12,154 nt of DNA, from NCBI GenBank assembly GCA_002299865.1, contig DBNV01000120.1, positions 1-12,154 on the forward strand. The letters are read 5' to 3'. Positions 1 to 8,331 of the stretch are shown one piece after another. A program made the translations under genes and the position numbers. Numbering within the stretch: position 1 is the first letter of the stretch; each line of letters opens with the position of its first letter. A model generated the notes under the pieces. It was not told the origin of the DNA and ran no database searches. It was given only the letters and a program-made list of their open reading frames with translations. This stretch comes from Desulfonatronaceae bacterium UBA663 (lineage in GTDB: Bacteria; Desulfobacterota; Desulfovibrionia; Desulfovibrionales; Desulfonatronaceae).

Positions 1-284
1 TGGATCAGGCCCAGGACGCTCAACACATATTCATAGGATGTTTTTTCTTGGCATATAACGTGTAAGTGTCGTTTGGAATATTTCCTGGCAAAACTCGGTG
101 AACTGCCGCCCGGAGTCGTGTCATACAGGAATTCAAAATTAAGAGAACAGCAAGGCCGGAACTTGTCTTTCGCAGCGTTTTTCTTTTTCCATCGCGATTG
201 AGAGGTTTTCCGTTGGCCGCAACGTCGAAGGTGCAGAACTAATTTTCGACATCATGTGTAGGTAACTGAAATCTGGGGGAAGAG
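1..284. other. Left-edge non-coding stretch upstream of the efflux operon
   Basis: I see no supportable gene here. All three forward frames close within the first 65 bases, so at most the last few codons of an upstream gene could be present. The stretch is richer in A and T than the following genes. It must hold the promoter of the efflux operon, but I found no convincing pair of -35 and -10 boxes and no clear operator. The only small dyad is GGAA-TAT-TTCC near base 75-85. No divergent TetR-type repressor gene, a common partner of such pumps, is visible inside the window. Confidence 0.5.
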
Positions 285-1412
285 ATGCGGTTATTGTTCT
301 TAGGCTTGACAAGAAAAGCCCTTGTGGGATGCGTAATGTTGCTGCTGGCTCTTGGTTTGGCTGCTTGTGAGGATTCGTCTCCGGAGCCACAGGCAAAGCA
401 GATGCCTCCACCTTCGGTGGAGGTTATGACGGTCCAGGAGGCCGATGTGGAGGTGGTGCGGGACTATCCCGCGCGAGTGCATGGTTCGCGTCAGGTGCAG
501 GTGCGGGCCAGGGTGGAGGGCATCCTCAAGGAGCGGCTGTATGAGGAAGGCCGGTTAGTGGAGCAGGGCGAAGTGCTTTTCCGGATCGATCCGGAGCGCC
601 ATGAAATCGCCTTGCGCCGCGCCGAGGCCGACTTAGCCGACGTCCGGGCGCAGCTTAACCACGCCCGGCGGGAATGGGCGCGCTATTCCGCGCTCTTTGA
701 GCATTCTGCGGTGAGTGAGCGGGAACGGGATCGGGCCATGACCGATCTGGAGCAGGCCCAGGCCCGGTTTGCCCAGGCCACCGTGGCGGTGGACGACGCC
801 CGGCGCAATCTCGGTTACACCGAAGTCTGCGCTCCCGTGGCCGGAGTGACCGGACTGGAGAGCCATTCCGAAGGCAACCTCCTTGAGTGGGGAGCTTTGC
901 TGACCACCATCACCCAGCAGGATCCCGTGCATGTGCGCTTCGCCCTGCCGGAAGAGGACTTCGTGTTGCGCAGAGGTAGTGCGGGGCGCGGCCATTCCGC
1001 AGGGCTGATTTTGCCGGACAAAACGCCTTATCCCCACCCTGGAGAAATCGACTTCACCTCCAGCACCGTTGATTTCCGGACAGGGACTGTTTCCGCGCGC
1101 GCCGTGTTTGCCAATCCGGATCAAGAGCTTATACCCGGGCAGTTCGTCCGGATACTGGTCACGCTGCAGCACCTTGAAAATGTATTCCTGGTGCCTGAGG
1201 CTGCGGTGAGCCAGGGCAGGGAAACGCCGCAAGTGTTCGTTGTGGACGAAACGGACACGGCTAGGGCGCGCCCGGTCCGCCTCGGGCCGGTGGTGCACGG
1301 CGGTCGGGTGATTCTGGAGGGCCTGCGCAAGGGCGACCGGGTTGTGGTGAACGGCCATGTGGCCCTGCGTGATGGCATGCCCGTGAACGTGGTGGGCGAG
1401 GGGGCGCGGTAA
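285..1412 (+). CDS. RND efflux periplasmic adaptor lipoprotein (AcrA/MexA-type membrane fusion protein)
   Basis: This is the periplasmic adaptor that links an RND inner-membrane pump to an outer-membrane channel. The 375-residue protein starts with a lipoprotein signal: Arg2, Arg10 and Lys11, a hydrophobic run to residue 27, and a lipobox LAAC ending at Cys28. The residues after the cysteine are Glu-Asp, and E. coli AcrA likewise has acidic residues there, which suggests retention at the inner membrane. Residues about 68-101 form the first half of the lipoyl-like barrel. Residues about 102-178 are a charged, Ala-rich helical hairpin, and the lipoyl half returns at about 180-210. Residues 253-291 carry the hallmark beta-barrel signature, with TVDFRTGTVSARAVF, NPD and PGQFVR. 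The ATG is preceded by GGGGGAAGAG, and starting at Met18 would destroy the signal peptide. The stop overlaps the permease start as TAATG, so the two are translationally coupled. The exported substrate cannot be read from the sequence. Confidence 0.95.
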   Translation: MRLLFLGLTRKALVGCVMLLLALGLAACEDSSPEPQAKQMPPPSVEVMTVQEADVEVVRDYPARVHGSRQVQVRARVEGILKERLYEEGRLVEQGEVLFRIDPERHEIALRRAEADLADVRAQLNHARREWARYSALFEHSAVSERERDRAMTDLEQAQARFAQATVAVDDARRNLGYTEVCAPVAGVTGLESHSEGNLLEWGALLTTITQQDPVHVRFALPEEDFVLRRGSAGRGHSAGLILPDKTPYPHPGEIDFTSSTVDFRTGTVSARAVFANPDQELIPGQFVRILVTLQHLENVFLVPEAAVSQGRETPQVFVVDETDTARARPVRLGPVVHGGRVILEGLRKGDRVVVNGHVALRDGMPVNVVGEGAR

Positions 1413-4400
1413 TGTTCAGATTTTTTATTGACCGCCCCATCTTCGCCTCGGTCATCTCTATTGTCATCATCCTTGCCGGCGGAGCGGCGTTGCGCGTGCT
1501 TCCGGTGGAGCAGTTCCCGGACGTGGCACCGCCCCAGGTGGTCGTTGAGGCTTTCTATCCAGGCGCCAGCGCCGAGGTCATCGCCGATGCCGTTGCCGCT
1601 CCTCTGGAAAAGGAAATCAACCGCGTGGACAATATTCTCTACATGGAATCGGTTTCCACCGATGCCGGTACCCTGCGCATCAACGTGTCGTTCAAAATGG
1701 GCACGGATCCTGATCAGGCGACCATCAACGTGAACAACAAGGTCCAGGCCGCCATGCCGAGGCTGCCCCAAGCGGTGAGGGACCATGGCGTGCGCGTGGA
1801 GGCCAGGTCCACCAAAATGCTAATGGTTCCGGTGATCTATTCTCCGGATGGCAGCCGGGACACCCTGTTTATGAGCAATTACGCCCTGCTCAACATTCTG
1901 GATGAACTCGTGCGGCTGCCTGGTGTGGGGGACGCCTCGCTGTTTGGGAACGAGGATTATTCCATGCGCGTCTGGTTGAGTCCGGACAAGCTGGCCCAGT
2001 TTGAGTTGACTCCGTCCGACGTGGCCGCGGCCATCCGCGAGCAGAGTGCCCACTTTGCGGCCGGGCAGTTGGGTGCGGAACCAGCGCCTGCCGACCAGGC
2101 ATTCACTTTTGCCATAACCACCAGGGGTCAGCTGACCGACGCGGAGGAATTTGAAAAAGTCATCCTGCGCTCCGGGGAAAACGGAAGCTTTCTGCGCCTG
2201 GGCGACGTGGCCCGGGTCGAACTGGGCGCTCAGAGTTATTCTTCGTCAGCCACGTATAACGGCCAACCCGCAGTGGCCATGGGCATATTTTTGCAGCCCG
2301 GGGCGAACGCCCTGGACACCGCCGCCGCAGTGCACGACACCTTCAGGCGGTTGGCCGGCGCTTTTCCGGCGGGGATATCCTTCAGCATCGCCTATGACTC
2401 CACTGAATTCGTGTGGGTTTCCATCCGCGAGGTGCTCATCACCCTGCTCGTCGCCGTGGGCCTGGTGGTCCTGGTGACTTTTCTGTTCCTGCAGCGGTAC
2501 CGGGCCACCCTGATTCCGGTGGCGGCCATCCCGGTCTCCCTGGTCGGCACGTTCGCCGGAATGCTGGCCTTGGGTTTTTCCGTGAATCTTCTGACCCTGT
2601 TCGGCCTGGTGCTGGCCATAGGCATTGTGGTGGACAACGCCATCATCGTTATGGAGAACGTGGACCGGCTGATGCGCGAACAAGGTCTTAAGGCCAGGGA
2701 GGCGTCCGTTGAAACCATGAAGCAGGTGGCCGGGGCCGTGATCTCCTCGACATTGGTCCTGGTGGCGGCGTTCGCACCCGCGACCTTTCTCGGTGGGATG
2801 ACCGGCGAACTCTATCGCCAGTTTGCCGTAACCATCGCCATTTCCGTGGTGGTTTCCGGAATCGTGGCCCTGACACTGGTCCCGGCCATGTGCGCTCTGC
2901 TCCTGGATGGACAAAAACGCAAGGTGATGAAGCCGTTCGCCTTGTTCAACATGGCCTTTGATGCCGTGACCAGCGCGTTTGTGTGGGGTGTGGGCAAGAT
3001 TCTGCGCCACGCCGTGATCAGCTGTGTTATTTTTACCGCGATAGTCGCCGGCACGTTTCTTGTGGTCGGTCGGCTTGCTCCGGGCCTGGTGCCCCAGGAA
3101 GACCAGGGATTGGTCCTGGTGGTGTATCAATTGCCTCCGGTCTCGGCTCTATCCCGGACCGAAGCGGTACGTGATACGATTTCGCAGAAGCTCCAGGGAA
3201 TGGAAGAGGTGCGACAATTCGTCTCTGTGGCAGGCCTCGATATTTTTGATTTTGCCTTGCGGACCAACATGGGGGTGGGGTTCATCGACTTGGCCGACTG
3301 GGACGACCGGAAAGGCCCCGGACAGGATGCCATGTCCGTGGCTGGACGGGTCATGGGCATGGGACTGGACATTCCGGAAGCCAATGTTTTCGCCTTTATC
3401 CCGCCGCCCATCGTAGGCCTGTCCCTGATCGGAGGGGTCGAGGGGTACCTGCAGGTGCGTGGGGGCGCCACGCCCCGGGACATCGAAGCCATGGTCGGAG
3501 AACTCATGGCGGCGGCCAATGCGCGGCCGGAGTTGGTCAATGCGAGGTCCACCCTGGATACCGGCATCCCCAGGTATCAGGCGACAGTGGATCGAGAAAA
3601 GGCCAGGGACATGGGCGTGCCCATTAATCAGGTTTTTGAAGCCATGCAGAGCACTTTCGGCGCATTATACGTCACTGACTTCACGATGTTCGGACGTAAC
3701 TGGCAGGTCAACCTGCAGTCGGAAAAAGAGTTCAGGAGTCGGCCCGAAGACCTGAACAAGGTGTTTGTCCGTTCCAAGCATGGAGAAATGCTGCCTCTGG
3801 GCGCTCTGGTCACCCTGGAGCGGGTCGCGGGACCGGACGTGATCAACAGATATAACATGTACGGCGCGGCCAGGTTCATGGCTGACGCGGCTCCCGGCTA
3901 CACCACGGGCCAGGCTAAGGCGGCCATGGAGGAAGTGGCGGCCCAGGTGCTGCTCGGCGGCAATGCGGGCATCGGCTGGATCGGTGAGGCTTTTCAACTC
4001 GACGTCGCGGCTGGCGCGGGCGGACTGGCCTTTGCCCTGGGGCTGATCATGATCATGCTGGTCCTGGCGGTCCAGTACGAGCGCTGGAGCCTACCCCTGG
4101 CCGTAGCTTCGGCAGTCCCTTTTGGGGTGCTTGGCGCGTCCTTGTTCGCCCTGTGGCGAGGATATCCCAACGATATTTATTTCCAGATCGGCCTGCTGGT
4201 GTTGATCGGATTGGCGGCCAAGAACGCCATTCTGATCGTGGAATTCGCAGCTCAGAACAGGGCGCAGGGCATGAGCGCCTTTGACGCGGCCATGGCAGCG
4301 GCCAGGCAGCGCTTTCGAGCCATCATGATGACGGCCCTGACCTTTATCATCGGCGTCCTGCCCCTGGTTTTCGCCACGGGCGCGGGAGCGGCCAGCCGCC

Positions 4401-4555
4401 AGGCAATCGGGACCGTGGTTGTGGGCGGCATGATTTTCGCCAGTTCCCTGGCCTTGTTGTTCGTTCCGCTATTCTACAAGCTCATGGATGATTTTTCGAG
4501 CTGGTTTCATAACCGGAAAATGCTCGACCCGAATAAAGAGGTTCGCGATGTATAG
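1412..4555 (+). CDS. RND efflux permease, HAE1 family (AcrB/MexB-like)
   Basis: This is a proton-driven inner-membrane drug exporter that acts as a trimer with the adaptor upstream. It is 1047 residues, the usual length of the family. It shows the duplicated plan: first transmembrane helix at about 10-28, a periplasmic porter loop, helices 2-6 at about 340-500, helix 7 at about 535-555, a second periplasmic loop, and helices 8-12 at about 868-1025. Family motifs include the N-terminal FFIDRPIFA, the helix-4 region at 401-416, and GLAAKNAILIVEF at 933-945. By alignment from memory to E. coli AcrB, Asp408, Lys937, Arg967 and Thr974 match D407, K940, R971 and T978. The partner of D408 is Asn409 instead of Asp, which is unusual for a proton relay. 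The gene starts inside the adaptor's stop codon. No outer-membrane factor gene follows, so the pump probably uses a channel encoded elsewhere. Confidence 0.96.
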   Translation: MFRFFIDRPIFASVISIVIILAGGAALRVLPVEQFPDVAPPQVVVEAFYPGASAEVIADAVAAPLEKEINRVDNILYMESVSTDAGTLRINVSFKMGTDPDQATINVNNKVQAAMPRLPQAVRDHGVRVEARSTKMLMVPVIYSPDGSRDTLFMSNYALLNILDELVRLPGVGDASLFGNEDYSMRVWLSPDKLAQFELTPSDVAAAIREQSAHFAAGQLGAEPAPADQAFTFAITTRGQLTDAEEFEKVILRSGENGSFLRLGDVARVELGAQSYSSSATYNGQPAVAMGIFLQPGANALDTAAAVHDTFRRLAGAFPAGISFSIAYDSTEFVWVSIREVLITLLVAVGLVVLVTFLFLQRYRATLIPVAAIPVSLVGTFAGMLALGFSVNLLTLFGLVLAIGIVVDNAIIVMENVDRLMREQGLKAREASVETMKQVAGAVISSTLVLVAAFAPATFLGGMTGELYRQFAVTIAISVVVSGIVALTLVPAMCALLLDGQKRKVMKPFALFNMAFDAVTSAFVWGVGKILRHAVISCVIFTAIVAGTFLVVGRLAPGLVPQEDQGLVLVVYQLPPVSALSRTEAVRDTISQKLQGMEEVRQFVSVAGLDIFDFALRTNMGVGFIDLADWDDRKGPGQDAMSVAGRVMGMGLDIPEANVFAFIPPPIVGLSLIGGVEGYLQVRGGATPRDIEAMVGELMAAANARPELVNARSTLDTGIPRYQATVDREKARDMGVPINQVFEAMQSTFGALYVTDFTMFGRNWQVNLQSEKEFRSRPEDLNKVFVRSKHGEMLPLGALVTLERVAGPDVINRYNMYGAARFMADAAPGYTTGQAKAAMEEVAAQVLLGGNAGIGWIGEAFQLDVAAGAGGLAFALGLIMIMLVLAVQYERWSLPLAVASAVPFGVLGASLFALWRGYPNDIYFQIGLLVLIGLAAKNAILIVEFAAQNRAQGMSAFDAAMAAARQRFRAIMMTALTFIIGVLPLVFATGAGAASRQAIGTVVVGGMIFASSLALLFVPLFYKLMDDFSSWFHNRKMLDPNKEVRDV

Positions 4556-4595
4556 GCAACGGTTTTTTCTCTTCCGGCCAGGTTGTCGTGCCTAA
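4548..4595 (+). pseudogene. Possible vestigial start of an outer-membrane factor gene
   Basis: An ATG at 4548 overlaps the permease stop codon and sits 6 bases after AAAGAGG (4535-4541), the arrangement expected for a translationally coupled third gene. The frame reads MYRQRFFLFRPGCRA and then stops at 4593-4595. Moving one base forward near the end of this frame continues as CLTATMLIA, so the two pieces together resemble a signal peptide with an Arg-rich start and a hydrophobic core. Efflux operons of this type commonly carry a TolC/OprM-type channel gene in third place. I infer a lost gene of that kind, but the piece is far too short to prove it, and a chance short frame is possible. Confidence 0.25.
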
Positions 4596-4606
4596 CCGCC
4601 ACCATG

Positions 4607-5482
4607 CTAATTGCACGCACGCCCGGGCAGCGCCTTTGCAAGCTCCTCGTCTGACAAATCCCCGCGCCAGTAGGCCGCACAGGCCCGGAATATGGCTAGG
4701 GCGTCTGCCTTGCTCCTTGCAAACAGCCGAAGCCACTTGATCCGGCGCACCGCCCGCAGGGCCTTGTCCGCGCCAGGACTCCCGGAACCGACGCCTTGTC
4801 CGTCCGCGACAAAGGCTGGCTCCTGGTCCAATTGAGCATAGCACAAGTTGCGCAGTACCGAAAGGTCCCAAAAAGGCAACCGGTCCAGAAACGCCAGAAT
4901 TCCGGGCGCGCCTCGCCCCAGGATCAGCCTGTTGGCCAGATGCTGGACGGTCAAGGCCAGGCGCACGTCCTTGCTACCCAGGCCGACCTCCGAGACCAAG
5001 GACTGTAAAGGTTGCACGCAATCGCCCCGGCAGGGCCGGATGACCTTATGAAAAAAACACGTTTGATTGACGAGCCGGTCCAGGGCCGTCTCCACGAGGC
5101 GGTGCCTGGCCGATATTTGGTAAGACGAGGCCTGCTCTTTTCTCTTTCCCGAAAGCACGTGGATCACAGGATGAAACACCCTGTCCAGGGCCAGATGGGA
5201 GAGATAGCCCAGGACAAAGGCCTTGTCGCAAGGTGATCCTGACCTTCCGGCCTGACGGACAAGCCAGGAAAACGTCGTATTTTTCCACTCGGGATCTGAG
5301 CCGTGCAGCACCCGAGGCATGCGCCGGGCCCGGGGCAGGGGATGGTAGTAGAAAGCGTCCGGGATGATCGAACCCAGAAAAAAAAAGAGGGGCTCGTCCT
5401 GGAGCAAATCAAGGCCGTCCGCCGTTTCAGAGGCCGAAATCAAAGCTTGGGCGAACCAGAGATGGGTGTTTTCCTTGGGCAT
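4607..5482 (-). CDS. Zinc-dependent phospholipase C-like protein
   Basis: The 291-residue protein has the metal-ligand layout of the zinc-dependent phospholipase C / S1-P1 nuclease-like fold (Zn_dep_PLPC family). His7 lies near the N-terminus in NTHLWFAQAL, followed by LGSIIPDAFYY at 36-46 and His60. GYLSHLALDRVFHP follows at 92-105 and carries the HxxxD and HP signatures. HRLVETALD at 127-135 is an HxxxExxxD motif. I chose the ATG at 5482 over an upstream in-frame ATG at 5563. GGGAG stands 8 bases before it, the conserved block begins right after it, and the upstream extension is Arg/Cys/Gly-rich and runs through a GC-rich palindrome. No signal peptide or membrane segment is visible, so a cytoplasmic location is likely unless export is unconventional. 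Many family members are of unknown substrate, and lipase activity is not established by the motifs. The gene converges on the efflux permease with 51 bases between them. Confidence 0.85.
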   Translation of the reverse strand: MPKENTHLWFAQALISASETADGLDLLQDEPLFFFLGSIIPDAFYYHPLPRARRMPRVLHGSDPEWKNTTFSWLVRQAGRSGSPCDKAFVLGYLSHLALDRVFHPVIHVLSGKRKEQASSYQISARHRLVETALDRLVNQTCFFHKVIRPCRGDCVQPLQSLVSEVGLGSKDVRLALTVQHLANRLILGRGAPGILAFLDRLPFWDLSVLRNLCYAQLDQEPAFVADGQGVGSGSPGADKALRAVRRIKWLRLFARSKADALAIFRACAAYWRGDLSDEELAKALPGRACN

Positions 5483-5499
5483 GTACAATTCTCCCGCAA

Positions 5500-5528
5500 T
5501 GTATTGGTCCTGTCTATACTTCCGGCAA
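5500..5528 (-). promoter_or_regulatory. Candidate promoter of the phospholipase-like gene
   Basis: Reading the minus strand, TTGCCG (5523-5528) and AATACA (5500-5505) are separated by exactly 17 bases. Transcription would begin just before the GGGAG ribosome-binding site. The -10 box is a poor match to consensus and the leader would be very short, so this is tentative. A promoter is needed in this gap, because the groEL terminator lies just upstream. Confidence 0.25.
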
Positions 5529-5538
5529 GCACATCGCC

Positions 5539-5574
5539 CCGGCACCCCGGCGCCCCGGTACACCGGGGTGCCGG
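5539..5574. repeat. GC-rich perfect inverted repeat with interleaved short repeats
   Basis: CCGGCACCCCGG (5539-5550) and CCGGGGTGCCGG (5563-5574) are perfect reverse complements around a 12-base loop. The loop itself contains CGCCCCGG, so a second hairpin is possible: 5547-5558 pairs with 5563-5574 around a TACA loop, with one G-T wobble. Neither form has a run of T after it on either strand, so it is not a classical intrinsic terminator. It lies between the groEL terminator and the promoter region of the phospholipase-like gene. It could be a backup transcription barrier, an RNA-stability element or a dispersed palindromic repeat. Confidence 0.75.
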
Positions 5575-5607
5575 AACATCAGGGCGACCGACTGGACCAG
5601 AGGCGCC

Positions 5608-5641
5608 AAAGAAAAAGGCCGGACGCGAGGTCCGGCCTTTT
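5608..5641 (-). terminator. groEL: Intrinsic terminator of the groES-groEL operon
   Basis: A perfect 12-bp stem, AAAAGGCCGGAC (5613-5624) with GTCCGGCCTTTT (5630-5641), closes a 5-base loop. On the minus strand it is followed by TTTTTCTTT. It lies 33 bases past the groEL stop codon. The flanking A and T runs would also let it act in the plus direction, though no plus-strand gene reads into it. Confidence 0.93.
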
Positions 5642-5674
5642 AGCATTTCTGATCAAAGGTTGGGCTTTAGTACA

Positions 5675-7315
<1,641 letters not shown>

Positions 7316-7381
7316 GGTAGCTACTCCTTAAACGTTGCGATTCGATCAATTTGGTTAGGTTTTCGTCGCGACAAACCGGCA

Positions 7382-7672
7382 TTAATCCTCAATGATAGCC
7401 AGGATATCGTCCTCGCGCATCATCAGAAATTCCTCGCCGTCGATCTTCAACTCGGTCCCGGCATACTTGTTGAACAAGACCTTGTCGCCCTTGTCCACAG
7501 TCATTTTTATCTTCTTGCCGTCATCATCGACCTTGCCGGGACCAACAGCGACCACCTCGCCCTTCATGGGCTTTTCCTTGGCCGAATCCGGGATGATGAT
7601 GCCACCCTTCGTGACTTCCTCACCCTCAAGCCGCTTCACCAGAACACGATCATTCAATGGCTTCAACTTCAT
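7382..7672 (-). CDS. groES: 10-kDa co-chaperonin GroES
   Basis: This is the heptameric lid that caps GroEL and closes the folding chamber. The 96-residue protein has the family start KLKPLNDRVLVKR. Its mobile loop at about 16-34 includes GGIIIPD, the hydrophobic tripeptide that contacts GroEL. The roof-loop region is near 45-56, and the C-terminal strand reads EEFLMMREDDILAI. GGAGG (7681-7685) stands 8 bases before the ATG. The CIRCE operator lies 25 bases upstream of the start, placing this gene first in the chaperonin operon. Nothing is truncated or odd. Confidence 0.99.
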   Translation of the reverse strand: MKLKPLNDRVLVKRLEGEEVTKGGIIIPDSAKEKPMKGEVVAVGPGKVDDDGKKIKMTVDKGDKVLFNKYAGTELKIDGEEFLMMREDDILAIIED

Positions 7673-7697
7673 TTTTTATCCCTCCGTAAGTTTTTGT

Positions 7698-7724
7698 TTA
7701 GCACTCGACAATGACGAGTGCTAA
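7698..7724 (-). promoter_or_regulatory. CIRCE operator (HrcA-binding site)
   Basis: TTAGCACTC (7698-7706), a 9-base spacer (7707-7715) and GAGTGCTAA (7716-7724) match the CIRCE consensus at every arm position. HrcA represses chaperonin and dnaK operons through this site and releases it under heat or unfolded-protein stress. The site sits just before the groES ribosome-binding site, in the leader of the groES-groEL transcript. The hrcA gene is not in this window. Confidence 0.97.
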
Positions 7725-7837
7725 CAGACGCATCTTTTCGGTGAGACAGCGTTAAAATGCAACAGCCAAAATAGACCGTAATTGATCAAAACGCAGATTG
7801 TCAGGCGATTAAAATTATTATCTTTAATATTCCTCTT

Positions 7838-7866
7838 TTTAATGCATATTTATAGCAATATTTCAA
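7838..7866 (-). promoter_or_regulatory. Candidate promoter upstream of groES
   Basis: In the AT-rich stretch upstream of CIRCE, the minus strand holds TTGAAA (7861-7866) and ATTAAA (7838-7843) spaced by 17 bases. A start near 7830 would give a leader of about 160 bases with CIRCE inside it. CIRCE normally lies close to the transcription start, so a closer promoter may be the real one, for example a weak TTGCAT box about 45 bases upstream of CIRCE. AT-rich DNA readily gives chance matches. Confidence 0.25.
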
Positions 7867-7954
7867 AAAATAGATTTACCGGAAAGAGAAACACGCCCTA
7901 GCGAAAAAACAACAACAAAGGTGGCGTAATCACCACCAGCAGTACGAAGGATAC

Positions 7955-7987
7955 AAAAAAGGGGGGCCAGACAAATGTCTGGCCCCC
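7955..7987 (-). terminator. Intrinsic terminator of the tRNA-Arg gene
   Basis: A perfect 11-bp stem, GGGGGCCAGAC (7962-7972) with GTCTGGCCCCC (7977-7987), has an AAAT loop. Read on the minus strand it is followed by six T (7955-7960). It begins 9 bases past the CCA end of the tRNA, so it ends that transcript before it can run into the groES regulatory region. Confidence 0.93.
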
Positions 7988-7996
7988 TATAATTCT

Positions 7997-8073
<77 letters not shown>

Positions 8074-8085
8074 GAAAGAAGATAG

Positions 8086-8114
8086 CCTTAGTGCATTTTC
8101 CAGAAAGACGTCAA
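8086..8114 (-). promoter_or_regulatory. Candidate promoter of tRNA-Arg
   Basis: On the minus strand TTGACG (8109-8114, five of six consensus bases) is followed after 17 bases by CTAAGG (8086-8091). Transcription would start a few bases before the mature tRNA 5' end. The -35 is strong and the -10 weak. Position and spacing make it the best candidate. Confidence 0.4.
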
Positions 8115-8206
8115 GAACCTTTTGGACCCCATATGATCGGCCATAACACATGTCCATCAACCGCCGCTGGGGACGAAAAACCAAATGCAACCCCATGCTT
8201 AAAGTC

Positions 8207-8235
8207 TTGAATCTTCCCCATGCCTGGAGTAATAG
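8207..8235 (+). promoter_or_regulatory. Candidate promoter of the HEAT-cheR operon
   Basis: TTGAAT (8207-8212) and TAATAG (8230-8235) are 17 bases apart, about 95 bases before the HEAT-repeat gene. Both boxes are imperfect. No motility sigma-28 pattern with a TAAA box and GCCGATAA was found at the right spacing in this gap. Confidence 0.3.
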
Positions 8236-8244
8236 AACATCGAA

Positions 8245-8260
8245 GGACAGTTTAATGTCC
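8245..8260. repeat. Small inverted repeat near the candidate operon start
   Basis: GGACA (8245-8249) and TGTCC (8256-8260) flank a 6-base AT-rich spacer, about 10 bases after the candidate -10 box. Spacing and position fit an operator for a dimeric regulator, but five-base arms occur by chance. Confidence 0.3.
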
Positions 8261-8331
8261 GCTTCTTCGGCGTATGCGCCCCCGTCAGCGCCGACAGACC
8301 GAACAGGCCCCCAAGCCCTCGAAGGTTAGCC

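Noticed and set aside
40..90. Possible sigma-54 promoter near TTGGCATATAACGTG
   Set aside because: The required GC at the -12 element is missing at the fixed spacing from GG.
1..251. Minus-strand frame open from about base 251 to the left edge, containing YDTTPGG and SSPSFARKYSK
   Set aside because: It has no ATG, and its only GTG/TTG codons lie in the last 30 bases at the edge. There is no ribosome-binding site, the predicted peptide is very basic and matches no family I recognise. About 83 open codons can arise by chance.
2246..3130. 294-codon minus-strand frame inside the RND permease gene
   Set aside because: It is His/Gln/Gly-rich with no family motif, and is a GC-driven shadow of the clearly coding plus strand.
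5483..5563. 27-residue N-terminal extension of the phospholipase-like protein
   Set aside because: It would run through the GC palindrome, lacks a ribosome-binding site and lies before the conserved N-terminal block, while the start at 5482 has GGGAG well placed.
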